Shown piece by piece: positions 63,336 through 64,000 of a stretch of DNA of 64,000 nt. Below the pieces are notes generated by a model. It saw only the letters and a list, made by a program, of their open reading frames with translations, was not told the DNA's origin and did not search any database. The position numbers and the translations under genes were made by a program. The DNA lies in assembly GCF_002005225.1 (NCBI RefSeq), contig NZ_CP019724.1, positions 6,527,501 through 6,591,500 of the forward strand, given 5' to 3'. This stretch comes from Streptomyces pactum. Its GTDB lineage: Bacteria; Actinomycetota; Actinomycetes; Streptomycetales; Streptomycetaceae. The first letter of the stretch is position 1; each line of letters starts with the position of its first letter.

Positions 63336-64000
63336 ATGGCTTCGCCCGCCCACGAACCCGCTCCCGTACTCGACAAGGACGGCGTGCGGCTCACCGTCGA
63401 CGACGCGATCGCCACGGTGACGCTGACCAACGCGGCCAAGCGCAACGCGCAGAGCCCCGCTCTGTGGCGCGCGCTCACCGACGCCGGCCGGCTGCTGCCC
63501 GGATCCGTCCGGGTCGTGGTGCTCCGTGCCGAGGGCAAGTCCTTCTCGGCCGGGCTCGACCGGCAGGCGTTCACGCCCGAGGGCTTCGACGGCGAACCGT
63601 CGTTCATCGACCTCGCGCGGGGTGGCGACGCCGAGCTGGACGCGACCATCACCGAGTACCAGGAGGCGTTCACCTGGTGGCGGCGCAGCGACATCCTGTC
63701 GGTCGCCGCCGTGCAGGGGCACGCCATCGGGGCCGGCTTCCAGTTGGCCCTCGCCTGTGACCTGCGGGTCGTCGCGGACGACGTCCAGTTCGCCATGCGC
63801 GAGACCAGCCTCGGCCTCGTGCCGGACCTGACGGGCACGCACCCCCTGGTGTCCCTGGTCGGCTACGCCCGCGCGCTGGAGATCTGCGCGACGGGCCGCT
63901 TCGTCACGGCCGAGGAGGCGGTGAGCACCGGGCTGGCCAATCTCGCCGTACCCGCGGACCAGCTCGACGGCGCCGTACGCGACCTGGTGTCGGCGGTCCT
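63336..64000 (+). CDS. Enoyl-CoA hydratase/isomerase, N-terminal part
   Basis: This CDS is cut by the window end after 221 codons. It has the crotonase fold: the oxyanion loop KSFSAGLDRQ (about residues 68-77), the AVQGHAIGAGFQLALACDLR signature and the following MRETSLGLVPD segment. Catalytic Glu positions of classic hydratases cannot be confirmed: the residue at the second position appears as Asp (VPDLTG), as in isomerase-like members. GGAGG lies 7 nt before the ATG. It probably acts in fatty-acid or aromatic-acid breakdown. Confidence 0.88.
   Translation, partial: MASPAHEPAPVLDKDGVRLTVDDAIATVTLTNAAKRNAQSPALWRALTDAGRLLPGSVRVVVLRAEGKSFSAGLDRQAFTPEGFDGEPSFIDLARGGDAELDATITEYQEAFTWWRRSDILSVAAVQGHAIGAGFQLALACDLRVVADDVQFAMRETSLGLVPDLTGTHPLVSLVGYARALEICATGRFVTAEEAVSTGLANLAVPADQLDGAVRDLVSAV

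Overview
The window reads as a stretch of Streptomyces chromosome. G+C is very high, genes are dense and often share 4-nt start/stop overlaps, GTG starts are common, and the gene content is typical of the genus: ectABCD, a CobN-type B12 cluster, a SigE-family sigma factor, and a Gbn-like nucleoid protein. From memory, the order pit - cob cluster - ect - pbpA - pectinases resembles the S. coelicolor SCO1838-SCO1880 region. That is recollection, not a search.

Region 1 (1-15.3 kb) is a plant cell-wall (pectin) locus. It holds the tail of an IlvD/Edd sugar-acid dehydratase, two sugar ABC permeases, a Gfo/Idh/MocA oxidoreductase, a PmoA-like protein, a GH43 enzyme, two PL1 pectate lyases, the transporter's binding lipoprotein, a GDSL rhamnogalacturonan acetylesterase, a pectinesterase, an alpha/beta hydrolase, and, on the other strand, a secreted GH43 and a PL3 pectate lyase. 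There is no transporter ATPase gene. LacI-type AGCGCT palindromes punctuate the locus.

Region 2 (15.3-23.1 kb, minus strand) holds an ECF/SigE-family sigma factor with a membrane partner, a penicillin-binding protein, a LuxR-type two-component system split by a 34-bp minisatellite, a membrane protein, a GNAT and an IclR regulator. The IclR gene diverges from a ketoglutarate-semialdehyde dehydrogenase gene (23.2 kb).

Region 3 (24.9-34.8 kb) has small metabolic genes (DUF1349, GNAT, FrnE-like, class V aminotransferases, amidohydrolase) around ectABCD, the ectoine/5-hydroxyectoine operon. Hairpins lie in both the ectA-ectB and ectB-ectC gaps.

Region 4 (35.2-53.8 kb) is a nearly complete cobalamin cluster in two tightly coupled minus-strand operons, cobD-cobQ-cobN-chlID-cobO-cobB-cobI and cobM-cobL-cbiG/cobJ-cobH-cbiX-cobC, separated by a ZIP metal transporter on the opposite strand. 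A cobalamin riboswitch precedes cobD, with a small in-frame leader ORF between them. The only real gap in the first operon (cobN-chlID) contains a two-repeat, 61-bp-period type I-E CRISPR-like element. This is the most unusual object in the window.

Region 5 (53.9-64 kb) contains a Pit phosphate transporter with a PHO-box-like site, a class II aldolase, an array of sixteen 9-bp GATC-containing repeats, an alpha/beta hydrolase, an unrecognised 475-aa protein, a 14-bp tandem repeat, a VOC protein, an ABC-F ATPase with a possible leader peptide, a Gbn-like protein behind a dense GATC cluster, and the start of an enoyl-CoA hydratase. No tRNA, rRNA or insertion sequence was recognised.
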